Shown here piece by piece: positions 7,681 to 17,096 of a stretch of 64,000 nt of DNA. Within the stretch, counting starts at the first letter, position 1. Every line of letters starts with the position of its first letter. The notes under the pieces were generated by a model that saw only the letters and a list, made by a program, of their open reading frames with translations, made no database searches and was not told where the DNA came from. The stretch spans positions 1 to 64,000 of the forward strand of contig JAZQQY010000018.1 in the NCBI GenBank assembly GCA_045629285.1, given 5' to 3'. A program made the translations under genes and the position numbers. Origin of the DNA: UBA1723 sp045629285 (GTDB lineage: Bacteria; Bacteroidota; Bacteroidia; Bacteroidales; Paludibacteraceae).

Positions 7681-8496
7681 ATGACAAAGAAATATATCGA
7701 CATAGATGCAGTTCTTGAAGCAAAGTCGCCGTCCTTGAAAAAAAAGATGCCCAGCTTCATCATTTCCTATCTGAAGCACATCGTTCACGAGGATGAACTC
7801 AACGACTTCCTTTCAAAGCATTGGGAAGAGAACGGAGCAACATTCATCGGCAATTTTCTCGGTGAATTGGGGATTTCCTACAGTGTCGACAACGAAGATA
7901 AGTTACCGAACTACGGCAGAAAAACATTCGTTTGCAACCATGCTCTCGGCGGACTTGACGGAATCGTTCTACTTAAAATGCTCTGCGACAAATATGGCGA
8001 GGCAAAGGCTGTGGTCAACGATCTCCTGATGTACATATCTCCGATGAAATCGCTGTTTATTCCAGTCAACGTGGTAAGCAAGAAGCAGGACAAGGAGACT
8101 GTCAACCTGATTGATGAATGTATGGCAAGCGACACGCCAATCTTATATTTCCCTGCAGGCAAGGTGTCTCGCAGGGATGGGAAAGGAAATATCGCAGACT
8201 TGGAATGGAAGAAAAACTTTATTACTAAAAGCATAGAACATAAACGCGACATCGTGCCATTGTATTTCGACGGCAGGAACTCCGACTTTTTCTATAATCT
8301 CGCTTACTGGCGAACCAAGCTTGGCATAAGGCAGAATATAGAGATGCTTTATCTGGCAGACGAAATGTACAAAAACAAGTTTTGCCACTTTAACATCACA
8401 GTTGGCGACGTGATCAGCAACGACTCTTTAGCAGACATGCCAGCTATTGAAAAAGCACGATGGATACGTGGAAAATGTTACTGTCTGGCTAAGTAA
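7681..8496 (+). CDS. glsA: Lysophospholipid-type O-acyltransferase (GlsA-like)
   Basis: 271 aa from the ATG at 7681 (MTKKYIDIDAV). The acyltransferase motif is NHALGGLDG near residue 85, the variant of the PlsC His-Asp motif seen in bacteroidal haemolysin-like acyltransferases. FPAGKVSRR near residue 165 matches the substrate-binding block. It is followed after 9 nt by an OlsB-like N-acyltransferase. In Bacteroides thetaiotaomicron the adjacent pair glsB/glsA makes glycine lipids: N-acylation of glycine with a 3-hydroxy fatty acid, then O-acylation. By analogy this gene would do the second step. Amino-acid specificity cannot be read from the sequence. Confidence 0.72.
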   Translation: MTKKYIDIDAVLEAKSPSLKKKMPSFIISYLKHIVHEDELNDFLSKHWEENGATFIGNFLGELGISYSVDNEDKLPNYGRKTFVCNHALGGLDGIVLLKMLCDKYGEAKAVVNDLLMYISPMKSLFIPVNVVSKKQDKETVNLIDECMASDTPILYFPAGKVSRRDGKGNIADLEWKKNFITKSIEHKRDIVPLYFDGRNSDFFYNLAYWRTKLGIRQNIEMLYLADEMYKNKFCHFNITVGDVISNDSLADMPAIEKARWIRGKCYCLAK

Positions 8497-8505
8497 AGAA
8501 TTAGC

Positions 8506-9417
8506 ATGAAACCATTGATTAAGCCGATAGATTCGGATTTGATAGAGATTGAATTGCAGGATGCAGGATTGCTCCGCAAGACGAATAAAGCCGGCAACGA
8601 ATTATACGTCGTCGATTATTTTTCGTCTCCCAACACTCTTGCCGAAATCGGAAGGTTGAGAGAACTAACTTTTCGCGATGCAGGTGGAGGCACTGGCAAA
8701 GCATGCGACTTGGACAAGTTCGACATCGACGGATGCAGCGGATGCAAGCAACTCGTTTTGTGGAATCCAGATGAAAAAGAAATAGTCGGAGGCTATAGGT
8801 TCATATACGGTCCGGACACAAAGTTCATAGATGGCAATCCTTGGTTGACGAGCGGTCATTTATTCAATTATTCCGACGAATTCATCGCATATTTTCTACC
8901 CGACACCATTGAACTCGGCAGAAGTTTCATCTGTCCTAAATACCAGTCAGGTGCGTCATCCAACAAGAGTCTTTATGCACTAGACAATCTATGGGATGGC
9001 ATTGGAGCATTGATTGTCAAACACGACGCGAAATATCTATTCGGAAAGGCTTCAATATATCCTCACTTCGGCGAAAAAGCATTCTTGCTGATCCGCCATT
9101 TTTTGGATTTATACTTCAGTGATTCCCATCAACTTATTTACGCAAAAAATCCGATCAAAACGGAAATTTCAGAAGAAATAAAATCACTATTCAGTGGAGG
9201 CAAATACAAAGACGACTATGTCGTATTAAAGAGAGAATTAAAGAACCTAGAGCGTAACATACCCCCGTTGGTAAACGCATATATGAATGTCTCACCATCC
9301 ATGATCGTTTTTGATTCCGCCATAAACGAGGAGTTCGGCAATGTCTACGAAACAGGTCTGATCGTGACAACCGCGGATATGTATCCGGAGAAAGTCAAAA
9401 GGCATATGGAATTCTAA
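8506..9417 (+). CDS. glsB: OlsB-like amino-acid N-acyltransferase (GlsB-like, GNAT fold)
   Basis: 303 aa. Segments such as LRELTFRDAGGGTG, CKQLVLWNPDEKEIVGGYRF, TIELGRSFICPKYQ and LIVKHDAKYLFGKASIYP fit the acyl-ACP-dependent N-acyltransferase family (OlsB/GlsB, Acetyltransf_5). Such enzymes transfer a 3-hydroxyacyl chain from ACP to an amino acid, glycine in B. thetaiotaomicron, giving commendamide-type lipids. It is co-transcribed with the O-acyltransferase just upstream, the reverse of some operons. It ends 22 nt before the convergent flippase gene with no clear terminator. Confidence 0.72.
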   Translation: MKPLIKPIDSDLIEIELQDAGLLRKTNKAGNELYVVDYFSSPNTLAEIGRLRELTFRDAGGGTGKACDLDKFDIDGCSGCKQLVLWNPDEKEIVGGYRFIYGPDTKFIDGNPWLTSGHLFNYSDEFIAYFLPDTIELGRSFICPKYQSGASSNKSLYALDNLWDGIGALIVKHDAKYLFGKASIYPHFGEKAFLLIRHFLDLYFSDSHQLIYAKNPIKTEISEEIKSLFSGGKYKDDYVVLKRELKNLERNIPPLVNAYMNVSPSMIVFDSAINEEFGNVYETGLIVTTADMYPEKVKRHMEF

Positions 9418-9439
9418 AAGGAAGCTCAAAGACAAAGGG

Positions 9440-10714
9440 TTACTCCTTCTCCACATTGTTTGTGACAAATTCCAAATCGTGCTGTTTTGCTATCCAGATG
9501 AACCATCCAACCTGGAACAATTTAACTACAAACGAAACCACGCTAAACAACTTGACTGTCGCTACGAAATCCCAAAAAGTGATTCCGTAGCTCAAAGCAG
9601 CTATACGTAAGGCAATAAATGTCATCTCAATAATAAGATTGCCTTTTAGTTTAAGCAATGTTTCAGGCACAAATACCAAAGTAGAAGTAAGGAATCCTGT
9701 CGCAAACCAAGGCAAAAGAATTCTTAAAATCTCACCAGTCATATCCCATCCCGGACCAAATAGAGTCTCTGTTATTGTCGGCAAGAAGAAATAGAGCATC
9801 CAGAACAGGATAAGCATAATCATCGTTGAATAGGCACAAAATTTATGAATATCCGGAAAAATCGGCTTGTTTTCATTCAATTTTTCAGAGGTTTGTCTCA
9901 ACATAACCTGATATACAGAACTTGCCACCATAGCCAATGGAAGATATCCAATTGTTATTGCCAAAGAAAAGTAACCGACATTTGTCGCTCCAAAGACAGA
10001 CGTTAGCATAAGCACAGGTAACCCATTACTCAGATGGCATACCAAATTTTTAGGCATGGAGAAAAGAGCAAAATCTTTATAAGTAGTGACATACTCTTTT
10101 GCCAAACTAGTAGGGAGACGTCGCAAATGGGCGATCGTTTCCATGACTTTTGCAGGTCCGACGATAGACAACGCAATAAGAGGTCCGATTACAGAAGCGT
10201 CGATAAGAGCGATTCCTCCTAAACCGAAGGCTCCAAATAAAAGTTTCAATGCCGAATTAGACAAACTTTGTATGATCTGATACTTTGCGATCTTCCCATA
10301 CTGCTTGTCACGGTTGAAAATATAGGTCAGCACCTGCCAACAACCTACGATCGGAATATAAAGAGGCAAGTACCACAATGCCCACCCAAGGTCTGGAACA
10401 CCAAAGAAAAGTGCGATTTTATCGTAGAAAGCACATGCAATCAAAGTCAGTGATATTGTAACCGACAACGACACCACCATCGCACCGACCAAGGCATACG
10501 CGCCATCGTCTTTTTTTGGCAACGGGATTGCGTATTGTAGGTCGAACGTAGAAAAAATAAGGATTGCGTTTGCTATGGTAAGAAAAAGATTAAGCAAAGT
10601 AAAATCAGCGGGCTCATACATTCGCGTCAACAGCGGATATATGAGCATACCAAGAGCCTGCGCAACTACATTTGCAGAGAGCAACTTAGAAATGTTCGCA
10701 ATTTTACTATTCAT
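9440..10714 (-). CDS. Polysaccharide/lipid-linked oligosaccharide flippase (Wzx-like, MOP superfamily)
   Basis: 424 aa from the ATG at 10714 (MNSKIANISKLLSANVVAQ); the longer open frame adds 17 residues with a poorer start. It has about 12 hydrophobic segments spread through the protein and the typical N-terminal YPLLTRMYEPADFTLLNLF block of O-antigen flippases. Members move undecaprenyl-linked glycans across the inner membrane. No glycosyltransferase cluster adjoins it; the nearest cell-envelope gene is mtgA, 98 nt upstream on the same strand. Confidence 0.8.
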   Translation of the reverse strand: MNSKIANISKLLSANVVAQALGMLIYPLLTRMYEPADFTLLNLFLTIANAILIFSTFDLQYAIPLPKKDDGAYALVGAMVVSLSVTISLTLIACAFYDKIALFFGVPDLGWALWYLPLYIPIVGCWQVLTYIFNRDKQYGKIAKYQIIQSLSNSALKLLFGAFGLGGIALIDASVIGPLIALSIVGPAKVMETIAHLRRLPTSLAKEYVTTYKDFALFSMPKNLVCHLSNGLPVLMLTSVFGATNVGYFSLAITIGYLPLAMVASSVYQVMLRQTSEKLNENKPIFPDIHKFCAYSTMIMLILFWMLYFFLPTITETLFGPGWDMTGEILRILLPWFATGFLTSTLVFVPETLLKLKGNLIIEMTFIALRIAALSYGITFWDFVATVKLFSVVSFVVKLFQVGWFIWIAKQHDLEFVTNNVEKE

Positions 10715-10811
10715 TCTTAAAGCAAAAACGTAAAAAAACGTTGCGAATTTAGCATTTTTTAACATTTGTAACGCATCTAAGCGAATTTAGTTTTCAACCA
10801 AACTAAAAAGT

Positions 10812-11594
10812 TCACTTTTCTACCTCAGTTTCTGTTCCTTTCGTTCGTTTCAGAGGCGTATATGGTTTTCTTTCACAAACTTCAGTGTTAAGATCTAATT
10901 TAACAATGCGGTCCATCTCACGCATAATACGTCTTTTACGTCTTCCAAACCTAGGAGTCTGCTTAGATGGATTGAAAGTAAGTGGCGACGGCAATAGAGC
11001 GGCAAGTGTCGCCGCTTCAGATTTAGATAATTTTCCTACATTTTTTTCAAAATACAATTCAGAAGCCATCGGCATGCCGTAAATACCGTGTCCCGTTTCT
11101 GCAATATTAAGATAGACTTCAAGAATTCGCTCTTTTGTCCAGACATTTTCTATCAAGAAAGTAAAATAGGCCTCAAATCCTTTTCTTATGTATGAACGAC
11201 GTGGATACAGAAAAACATTCTTAGCAGTCTGCTGGCTGATTGTACTTGCACCTATTATCCGTGTACCTTTTTTATTTTGCTCGTAGGCTTTTTCAATCAA
11301 TGGCCAATCAAAGCCAGAATGAGTCAAAAAATTCTGATCTTCGGAAGATATCACTGCTTTTTTCAAATCATCGGACATCTCTTCAATAGGAGTCCACTTT
11401 TTAAGCACACGAACATCTTCTCCCTTCCATGCATACTCCACACACCTGATAAGCATCAAAGGAGTAAGAAATACAGGCACGAAACGGTAAAGCAACACCG
11501 TAATCAATGATGACGCAAAGAAAAATATCACAAGATTACGTATGAATACCCATAGACAGTGTCTCCAATATTTGAATTTATGATTTAATCCCAT
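10812..11594 (-). CDS. mtgA: Monofunctional peptidoglycan glycosyltransferase
   Basis: 260 aa, GT51 family. One N-terminal membrane segment (about residues 15-45) is followed by the glycosyltransferase domain: AVISSEDQNFLTHSGFDW with the catalytic Glu, GASTISQQTAKNVFL, KERILEVYLNIAETGHGIYG and SKSEAATLAALLPSP. It polymerises lipid II into glycan strands and lacks a transpeptidase domain, so it is MtgA rather than a class A PBP. It is transcribed divergently from panB. Confidence 0.93.
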   Translation of the reverse strand: MGLNHKFKYWRHCLWVFIRNLVIFFFASSLITVLLYRFVPVFLTPLMLIRCVEYAWKGEDVRVLKKWTPIEEMSDDLKKAVISSEDQNFLTHSGFDWPLIEKAYEQNKKGTRIIGASTISQQTAKNVFLYPRRSYIRKGFEAYFTFLIENVWTKERILEVYLNIAETGHGIYGMPMASELYFEKNVGKLSKSEAATLAALLPSPLTFNPSKQTPRFGRRKRRIMREMDRIVKLDLNTEVCERKPYTPLKRTKGTETEVEK

Positions 11595-11702
11595 GATGTT
11601 AGTTTATACTAGCAAGGCTTTCTTATCTGGACAAATGTTAATTTATGATTAAAAGAAACAATAAACTCTCCATTCATCACAACAAAAGTATCAATTTTTA
11701 GG

Positions 11703-11710
11703 TAACTTTG
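11703..11710 (+). promoter_or_regulatory. panB: Probable -7 box for panB
   Basis: TAACTTTG, 27 nt upstream of the panB ATG, in the 143-nt divergent gap with mtgA. The same octamer precedes the FadL-like gene. Confidence 0.5.
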
Positions 11711-11737
11711 CAGTAGTTAAACGCAAAAGTTATAGAA

Positions 11738-12559
11738 ATGGCAGAAGTTACAGGTACTGCGGTGAAAAAAGTAACCGCAACAGTTATCAAATCAATGAAG
11801 TCGTCGGGAGAGAAAATCTCTATGCTTACTTCATACGACTTCACTATGGCTCAACTGGTTGACAAGGCAGGTGTTGATGTGATTCTTGTGGGCGATTCTG
11901 CGTCTAACACTATGATAGGCAATAAGACTACGCTTCCTATCACCGTCGACGAGATGATTGTCTTCGGAAAGAGCGTTGTCAATGCAGTCAAACGTGCTCA
12001 CGTCGTGATTGACATGCCTTTCGGTAGCTATCAGATCAGCAAAGAAGAGGGCGTACGTAATGCGTGTAGGATCATGAAAGAGACGGGTGCTGACTCTCTA
12101 AAAATTGAAGGAGGTCTTGAATATCTTGACACAATCAAGGCTATCATCAATGCTGGTATTCCGGTCATGGCTCATCTTGGTCTGACTCCGCAGTCGGTCA
12201 ATAAATTCGGTGGATACGGGGTTCGTGCGAAAGAAGAGGCTGAAGCTGCAAAACTTATCTCAGATGCAAAACTGCTCGACGAGGCAGGATGTTATGCTAT
12301 CGTACTTGAGAAAATTCCAGCGTCGCTTACAGAAAGAGTAAGAAAAGAGATCTCTATGCCAATCATCGGAATCGGAGCTGGTGTAGAAGCCGACGGTCAG
12401 GTATTGGTGCTTCAGGATATGCTTGGAATGACTCAGATGAAGCTTCCAAAATTCGTTAGAAAATATGCTAATCTCGACGAGGTTATCACTAACGCAGTCA
12501 GCAACTATTGCTCTGATGTCAAAAATGGCAAATTTCCCGATGAAAACGAGAGTTATTAA
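11738..12559 (+). CDS. panB: 3-methyl-2-oxobutanoate hydroxymethyltransferase
   Basis: 273 aa. Transfers a hydroxymethyl group from methylene-tetrahydrofolate to 2-oxoisovalerate, the first committed step of pantothenate (and so CoA) synthesis. Motifs: SMLTSYDFTMAQLVD, LVGDSASNTMIGN, TLPITVDEMI, DMPFGSYQ, KIEGG, MAHLGLTPQSVNKFGGYGV and IGIGAGVEADGQVLVLQDMLG. The length matches the family. It is a single gene with its own -7 box and a strong terminator; panC is not in the window. Confidence 0.96.
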   Translation: MAEVTGTAVKKVTATVIKSMKSSGEKISMLTSYDFTMAQLVDKAGVDVILVGDSASNTMIGNKTTLPITVDEMIVFGKSVVNAVKRAHVVIDMPFGSYQISKEEGVRNACRIMKETGADSLKIEGGLEYLDTIKAIINAGIPVMAHLGLTPQSVNKFGGYGVRAKEEAEAAKLISDAKLLDEAGCYAIVLEKIPASLTERVRKEISMPIIGIGAGVEADGQVLVLQDMLGMTQMKLPKFVRKYANLDEVITNAVSNYCSDVKNGKFPDENESY

Positions 12560-12574
12560 GAAATATTGATGAAG

Positions 12575-12601
12575 GGGCAGGTGTTGTACCTGCCCTTTTT
12601 T
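12575..12601 (+). terminator. panB: Intrinsic terminator of panB
   Basis: Perfect 8-bp stem GGGCAGGT/ACCTGCCC with loop GTTGT followed by six T residues. Confidence 0.9.
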
Positions 12602-12613
12602 GTTTATAAGCTT

Positions 12614-12829
12614 ATGAATCTGACTAAAGAAACTATTCTCTCTTTCTTCGCTCAAGAATATAGCAAAGAGGAGTGTGATAAAACATGTCCTTTCGTGGAA
12701 GAATGCAATAACATATTAGCGAAGACGAGCGGTAGAGATACGCTGTGTGATATCTTGGGGGTCTCCAATGGAGAATCAAGCGTTGTTGATGTTGACGAAG
12801 AGTCGGAAGACGATGATGATTACTTCTGA
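12614..12829 (+). CDS. Small four-cysteine protein with acidic tail
   Basis: 71 aa from the ATG at 12614; an upstream ATG at 12566 would read through the panB terminator stem and is not used. Cysteines at 21, 25, 31 and 45 (CX3CX5CX13C) suggest metal or disulfide binding, and the last 17 residues are mostly Asp/Glu. No signal peptide. Function not recognised. The frame is intact and followed by a terminator hairpin, which supports a real gene. Confidence 0.55.
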   Translation: MNLTKETILSFFAQEYSKEECDKTCPFVEECNNILAKTSGRDTLCDILGVSNGESSVVDVDEESEDDDDYF

Positions 12830-12850
12830 AATCTAAACTATATAGAAACA

Positions 12851-12879
12851 AAAAATCCCCGATAAAATCGAGGATTTTT
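12851..12879. terminator. Bidirectional terminator hairpin
   Basis: A 13-position stem with one C-A mismatch and loop AAA, with A5 before and T5 after. It can end the small Cys gene on the plus strand and the DUF1846 gene on the minus strand. Confidence 0.75.
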
Positions 12880-12907
12880 ATGATATTTCAAATTTGCGTA
12901 GGGTTAC

Positions 12908-12928
12908 ACGCACGTCCGTGCGTCTCTA
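12908..12928. repeat. Dispersed palindromic element, copy 2
   Basis: Perfect 7-bp arms ACGCACG/CGTGCGT with a 2-nt spacer, followed by CTCTAC as in the other copies. Confidence 0.5.
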
Positions 12929-12934
12929 CGTGCA

Positions 12935-14428
12935 TTACTGATGATACAATTTTGATGTCTGGTATTTAGCCTCCTGAGTAAGGTTAACTCCAAGTCTGCG
13001 GAATACACGCTCGTCAGTCTGTGAAAGAATGACGCTTGTATGAACCTCACAATTCTTCAACTCTGGCAATTTATCCAACGCTTTTTGTGCGTTTTCATCG
13101 TTGATTGCACAGATTGAAAGGGCAACAAGAACCTCGTCTGTATGAAGACGTGGGTTGCGATGACCAAGTGCTCCTGTTTTCAACTTGCAAACTGGCTCCA
13201 ACACGTTTGGTGAGATCATTCTCACATCGTCGGCAATACCTGCAAGATGCTTCAACGCGTTAAGCAATAGAGCTGAACTTGCTCCTAGCAACTCGGATGT
13301 CTTACCTGTGATGATTGTATGGTTGGCATCATTAAGCTGGATTGCTGCAGCTGGACCGTTTGTCTCCTCTGCACGCTGACGTGCTGCCTTGACCACTAGT
13401 CTATCCTCTGGAGTCACACCAACTTTCTCCATGATCATCTTTAGCTTCTCGATTGTCTGCTCCTCTCCTCCACTCTTTCTCTGTGTAGTCAAAGCAGTGT
13501 AGTATCTGCGGACAATCTCTTCCTTAGAAGCCTTTCTTGTTGCCTCGTCGTCAACAATACAATAACCTGCCATGTTAACACCCATGTCTGTAGGGCTATT
13601 GTATGGAGATGAACCCAACACGGCTGCAAGCATATTCTTCAATACAGGGAAAATCTCTATATCACGGTTATAGTTGACTGTTGTCTCTCCGTATGCCTCA
13701 AGATGCCATGGATCGATCATGTTGACGTCAGCCAAATCGGCTGTTGCAGCCTCGTATGCGACGTTGACTGGGTGAGACAATGGAATATTCCAGATTGGGA
13801 ATGTTTCAAACTTAGCGTATCCTGCCTTTACACCACGCTTGTTCTCATGATAAAGCTGAGAAAGACAAGTCGCCATCTTACCTGAACCAGGGCCTGGAGC
13901 TGTAACAACTACCAAACGACGCTCTGTTTTAACATACTCACACTTGCCGAAGCCTTCTTCGCTGGCAATATGCTGAACATCCGATGGATAACCTTCAATT
14001 GGATAGTGGCGGTAAACCTTCAAACCAAGTTTCTCCAACTTCTCCTGGTAAGCAATCTGGTTAGGATGACCGCTGAAACGAGTCAACACTACGCTGGAAA
14101 CGTAAAGTCCATACGCACGGAAAGCGTCGACCAAGCGAAGCAAATCCTGATCGTATGTAATGCCTAGGTCGCCACGCACCTTATTGCGCTCGATATCCTG
14201 CGCGTTGATAACGATGATGATTTCAGCTTCGTCCTTCATAGAGCAAAGCATACGAATCTTTGAATCTGGCTGGAAACCAGGAAGTACACGCGAAGCGTGG
14301 AAATCGTCGAACAACTTTCCACCAAACTCAAGATACAACTTATCTCCGAATTTGCTTATTCTCTCTTTGATGCGCTCACTCTGCATCTTGATGTATTTTT
14401 CACCATCAAATCCGTTGCAGCTACTCAT
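12935..14428 (-). CDS. DUF1846 family protein
   Basis: 497 aa, soluble, full-length for DUF1846 (PF08903). The N-terminus GFDGEKYIKMQSERIKERI and the blocks LYLEFGGKLFDDFHASRVLPGF, TAPGPGSGKMATCLSQLYHE and HPVNVAYEAATADL are characteristic. The GPGSGK stretch resembles a nucleotide-binding loop. The family is widespread in anaerobes and has no firmly established activity known to me. It is a single gene between two convergent or divergent neighbours; the esterase gene is divergent. Confidence 0.85.
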   Translation of the reverse strand: MSSCNGFDGEKYIKMQSERIKERISKFGDKLYLEFGGKLFDDFHASRVLPGFQPDSKIRMLCSMKDEAEIIIVINAQDIERNKVRGDLGITYDQDLLRLVDAFRAYGLYVSSVVLTRFSGHPNQIAYQEKLEKLGLKVYRHYPIEGYPSDVQHIASEEGFGKCEYVKTERRLVVVTAPGPGSGKMATCLSQLYHENKRGVKAGYAKFETFPIWNIPLSHPVNVAYEAATADLADVNMIDPWHLEAYGETTVNYNRDIEIFPVLKNMLAAVLGSSPYNSPTDMGVNMAGYCIVDDEATRKASKEEIVRRYYTALTTQRKSGGEEQTIEKLKMIMEKVGVTPEDRLVVKAARQRAEETNGPAAAIQLNDANHTIITGKTSELLGASSALLLNALKHLAGIADDVRMISPNVLEPVCKLKTGALGHRNPRLHTDEVLVALSICAINDENAQKALDKLPELKNCEVHTSVILSQTDERVFRRLGVNLTQEAKYQTSKLYHQ

Positions 14429-14637
14429 AATTACGTATGTGTTAATCTTTTTCTACAATTCATTTATTTGGGAGAAATCCCGACAATTTGAAAGTTAAAT
14501 TTGCATTATTTTGACAAAATGAAATTTAACGGCAACAAAGATAAGCAAAAAATTAGGAATTCATAGTAACTGACCAACAAAATCTTTAATACTGCAAATT
14601 AATCCGCATAGGAAACCTAGATTTAGGCCAAACCTAT

Positions 14638-14645
14638 TATTTTTG
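14638..14645 (+). promoter_or_regulatory. Probable -7 box for the esterase gene
   Basis: TATTTTTG at 14638-14645, 20 nt before the ATG at 14666. A CCTA/TAGG inverted repeat lies just upstream, near 14616-14627. Confidence 0.4.
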
Positions 14646-14665
14646 CCAAAAACAATAATAAAAGC

Positions 14666-15673
14666 ATGAATTTACATCCCAAATTCTTCGGCATCGCTCT
14701 AAGTGTGGCTCTCTTATCTTCTTGTTCGACAGACTCAAACAAATATCTTGAAGAAGCTGATGTTTTTCGCAAAGGAATGCCAAGCGACCTTCAACACAGA
14801 CAAAGCATCGCAGTATTGAATGCAGCATCTGGCGACACAAAAGCTCTTAACGAAGTGCGCAATGCCAGAAACAAGCGTCCACAACTGATTGACGGTGTAG
14901 TCGCCGATGATGTGAATTCCACATGCACTCTCTTCCGACCTGCTAATCATGCATCCGTCGGGCATCCTCTTCCATTGCTAATTTATCTTCACGGTGGAGG
15001 TTGGGCGTTCGGCAGCAGGAACAGCTGTGCCCGTTTCTGTATGAATCTGGCAAAGAATGGAATTGCTGTTTTGGATGTAGAATATCGTCTTGCACCTGAA
15101 AATCCTTATCCCGCTGCCATAAACGATGCTTTGGATGCTCTGCGTCTGTCGCATTCAATGGCAAAATCGTGGGGTATAGACAGCAGCAGAGTCTCAATGG
15201 GTGGCGACAGTGCCGGAGGAAACCTGTCTCTTGCAGCTGCTTTGTCTATAGGCAAAACAGATTCTTTAAGGAGTTTGATACTGTTCTATCCTGTAGTTCG
15301 CTCTTACGCCGATAATATGCCGTCTTGGAACGAGTTTGCAGAAGGTTATGGCCTTGATGCCGAACTGATGAATGCCTTCAACTTGGCATATTCAAAGGAT
15401 AAAGAGCAAGATCCACTTATTTCGCCCGCTCATGCTACCGATTCCATGTTGAAATCACTACCTCCGTGTCTGTTCGTAGCGGCTGAACGAGACATCCTTC
15501 GTGACCAAGGACGAGAGCTTGCCGATCGTTTGAAAAACCTTGGCAATCACGTTGAATATCATGTCATTCCGTCGGCTGTCCACCTATTCATAACAGTGGA
15601 TGGGCAACCTTCCGCATTTAAGAAAGCGTTGGAACTGACCACGGATTTTCTATTGACGGATAAAGGAAAGTAA
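14666..15673 (+). CDS. Lipoprotein alpha/beta hydrolase (HSL-type esterase)
   Basis: 335 aa. Lipoprotein signal with lipobox LLSSC (Cys at about 20). The oxyanion motif HGGGW (109-113), the nucleophile elbow GDSAGG (Ser182) and late Asp and His candidates (AERDILRD and SAVHLF) place it in the hormone-sensitive-lipase family of carboxylesterases. Likely membrane-anchored in the periplasm or at the surface, acting on short-chain esters. Single gene; its stop is 3 nt from the stop of the convergent symporter gene. Confidence 0.85.
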   Translation: MNLHPKFFGIALSVALLSSCSTDSNKYLEEADVFRKGMPSDLQHRQSIAVLNAASGDTKALNEVRNARNKRPQLIDGVVADDVNSTCTLFRPANHASVGHPLPLLIYLHGGGWAFGSRNSCARFCMNLAKNGIAVLDVEYRLAPENPYPAAINDALDALRLSHSMAKSWGIDSSRVSMGGDSAGGNLSLAAALSIGKTDSLRSLILFYPVVRSYADNMPSWNEFAEGYGLDAELMNAFNLAYSKDKEQDPLISPAHATDSMLKSLPPCLFVAAERDILRDQGRELADRLKNLGNHVEYHVIPSAVHLFITVDGQPSAFKKALELTTDFLLTDKGK

Positions 15674-15676
15674 AAA

Positions 15677-17026
15677 TCAGCAATCAAAGTTGCTTTCTTT
15701 AGCAATGATTTTCGACAACAAAAGCAAAGATACAAGATTCGGCAACGCCATCAACGCATTCATACAGTCGGCAAAATCCCATACGACCTGTAGGCTCACT
15801 ACCGAACCGATAAAGATTGCGACAACCCAGATTACTCTGTAGGCACTGATGAAATACTTAAGTCGACTTCTCTTCTGCCACTTGCCGCTAAACAAATACT
15901 CTATCGCACGCTCGGCATAATAGCTCCAGCCGAGAATAGTAGAAAAAGTAAAGGTCACAAGGCCAAAGCTCAAAATAAGCGGCCCGACGACGGGGATACA
16001 CTCAAACGCACGTTTAGTCAAAATTGCTCCTTGTCCGGCTACGATGTCTGGGTTAGCAATCTCCGTGCTGACTAACACCAAGCCTGTCATTGCACAAATG
16101 ACAACTGTATCCCAAAATGTGCCGCTACTTGAAATCAAACCTTGTTTTACCGGCGAATTACTCTTAGCCGCCGCAGCCACAATAGGCGCTGAACCCATAC
16201 CGCTCTCGTTACTGAACAAACCTCGTGCGATACCGTAGCGAGCGGCTATAATGATTCCACTTCCCGCAGCTCCACCGATAGCAGCTTCACCATTGAAAGC
16301 AGACGATAGAATCAAGGATAATGTCTGGCCGAGGAATTCTGCATTACAGAACAAGATGTATACACAGCCTATTACATAAAGCAATGCCATAACGGGCACG
16401 AGTAACGAGCATACGTTGGAAATACCTTTGACTCCGAAGATCAAGACAGCTGCCACAAGAGTAGCAAGCACCAGTCCACTCAACCAAGTATCGACTGCAT
16501 AGTTTTCATACAACAATGTACTAATTGCGTTTGCCTGAACCGTATTTCCGATTCCGAACGCAGCCAAAGCAGTGAAGATACAGAAAAGCACCGCCAACTT
16601 TTTCATTCCCAATCCACGACTGAGTGCAAACATCGGCCCACCGATCATCTTCTGCTGCGACGTCTTGACTCGATACTTCACTGCCAACATTCCTTCCGCA
16701 TATTTTGTAGCTATGCCAAACACTCCTGTGATCCAGCACCAGAACACGGCACCCGGACCACCTAACGCAACCGCAGTTCCCACTCCGACAATGTTACCAG
16801 TTCCGATAGTGGCCGCCAAACTTGTGGCAAGTGCGCCGAACGCAGAAACGTCGCCATGACTACCCTCCTCTTTCTGAAGGCTCAAACGAATTGCCTTGAA
16901 AATGTGACGCTGAGGAAATTTCAGACGAATAGTCAAAAATATATGGGTAAAAAGAAGGCAGATTATCATCGGTCCATTCCACAGAAATGAACTGAAATCT
17001 GATATTATATTAGCAAGATACTCCAT
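15677..17026 (-). CDS. Sodium:alanine/glycine symporter (AGCS family)
   Basis: 449 aa membrane protein with many hydrophobic segments. The AGCS hallmark ALATSLAATIGTGNIVGVGT followed by ALGGPGAVFWCW is near residues 65-100, and FSNESGMGSAPI near 275. Imports alanine or glycine with sodium. Glycine import would be relevant to the nearby glycine-lipid-like genes, but there is no operon link. Single gene, 3 nt from the esterase stop with no terminator visible between the convergent genes. Confidence 0.92.
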   Translation of the reverse strand: MEYLANIISDFSSFLWNGPMIICLLFTHIFLTIRLKFPQRHIFKAIRLSLQKEEGSHGDVSAFGALATSLAATIGTGNIVGVGTAVALGGPGAVFWCWITGVFGIATKYAEGMLAVKYRVKTSQQKMIGGPMFALSRGLGMKKLAVLFCIFTALAAFGIGNTVQANAISTLLYENYAVDTWLSGLVLATLVAAVLIFGVKGISNVCSLLVPVMALLYVIGCVYILFCNAEFLGQTLSLILSSAFNGEAAIGGAAGSGIIIAARYGIARGLFSNESGMGSAPIVAAAAKSNSPVKQGLISSSGTFWDTVVICAMTGLVLVSTEIANPDIVAGQGAILTKRAFECIPVVGPLILSFGLVTFTFSTILGWSYYAERAIEYLFSGKWQKRSRLKYFISAYRVIWVVAIFIGSVVSLQVVWDFADCMNALMALPNLVSLLLLSKIIAKESNFDC

Positions 17027-17096
17027 TATTACATACTTTTGATTGCAAATGTAAAGAAATTCTGACTATTTGACAAACAAAATGATACTTTAGGGA

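Noticed and set aside
12260..12655. 131-codon minus-strand frame across panB and its terminator
   Set aside because: Antisense to a conserved enzyme and through a terminator hairpin; no family resemblance.
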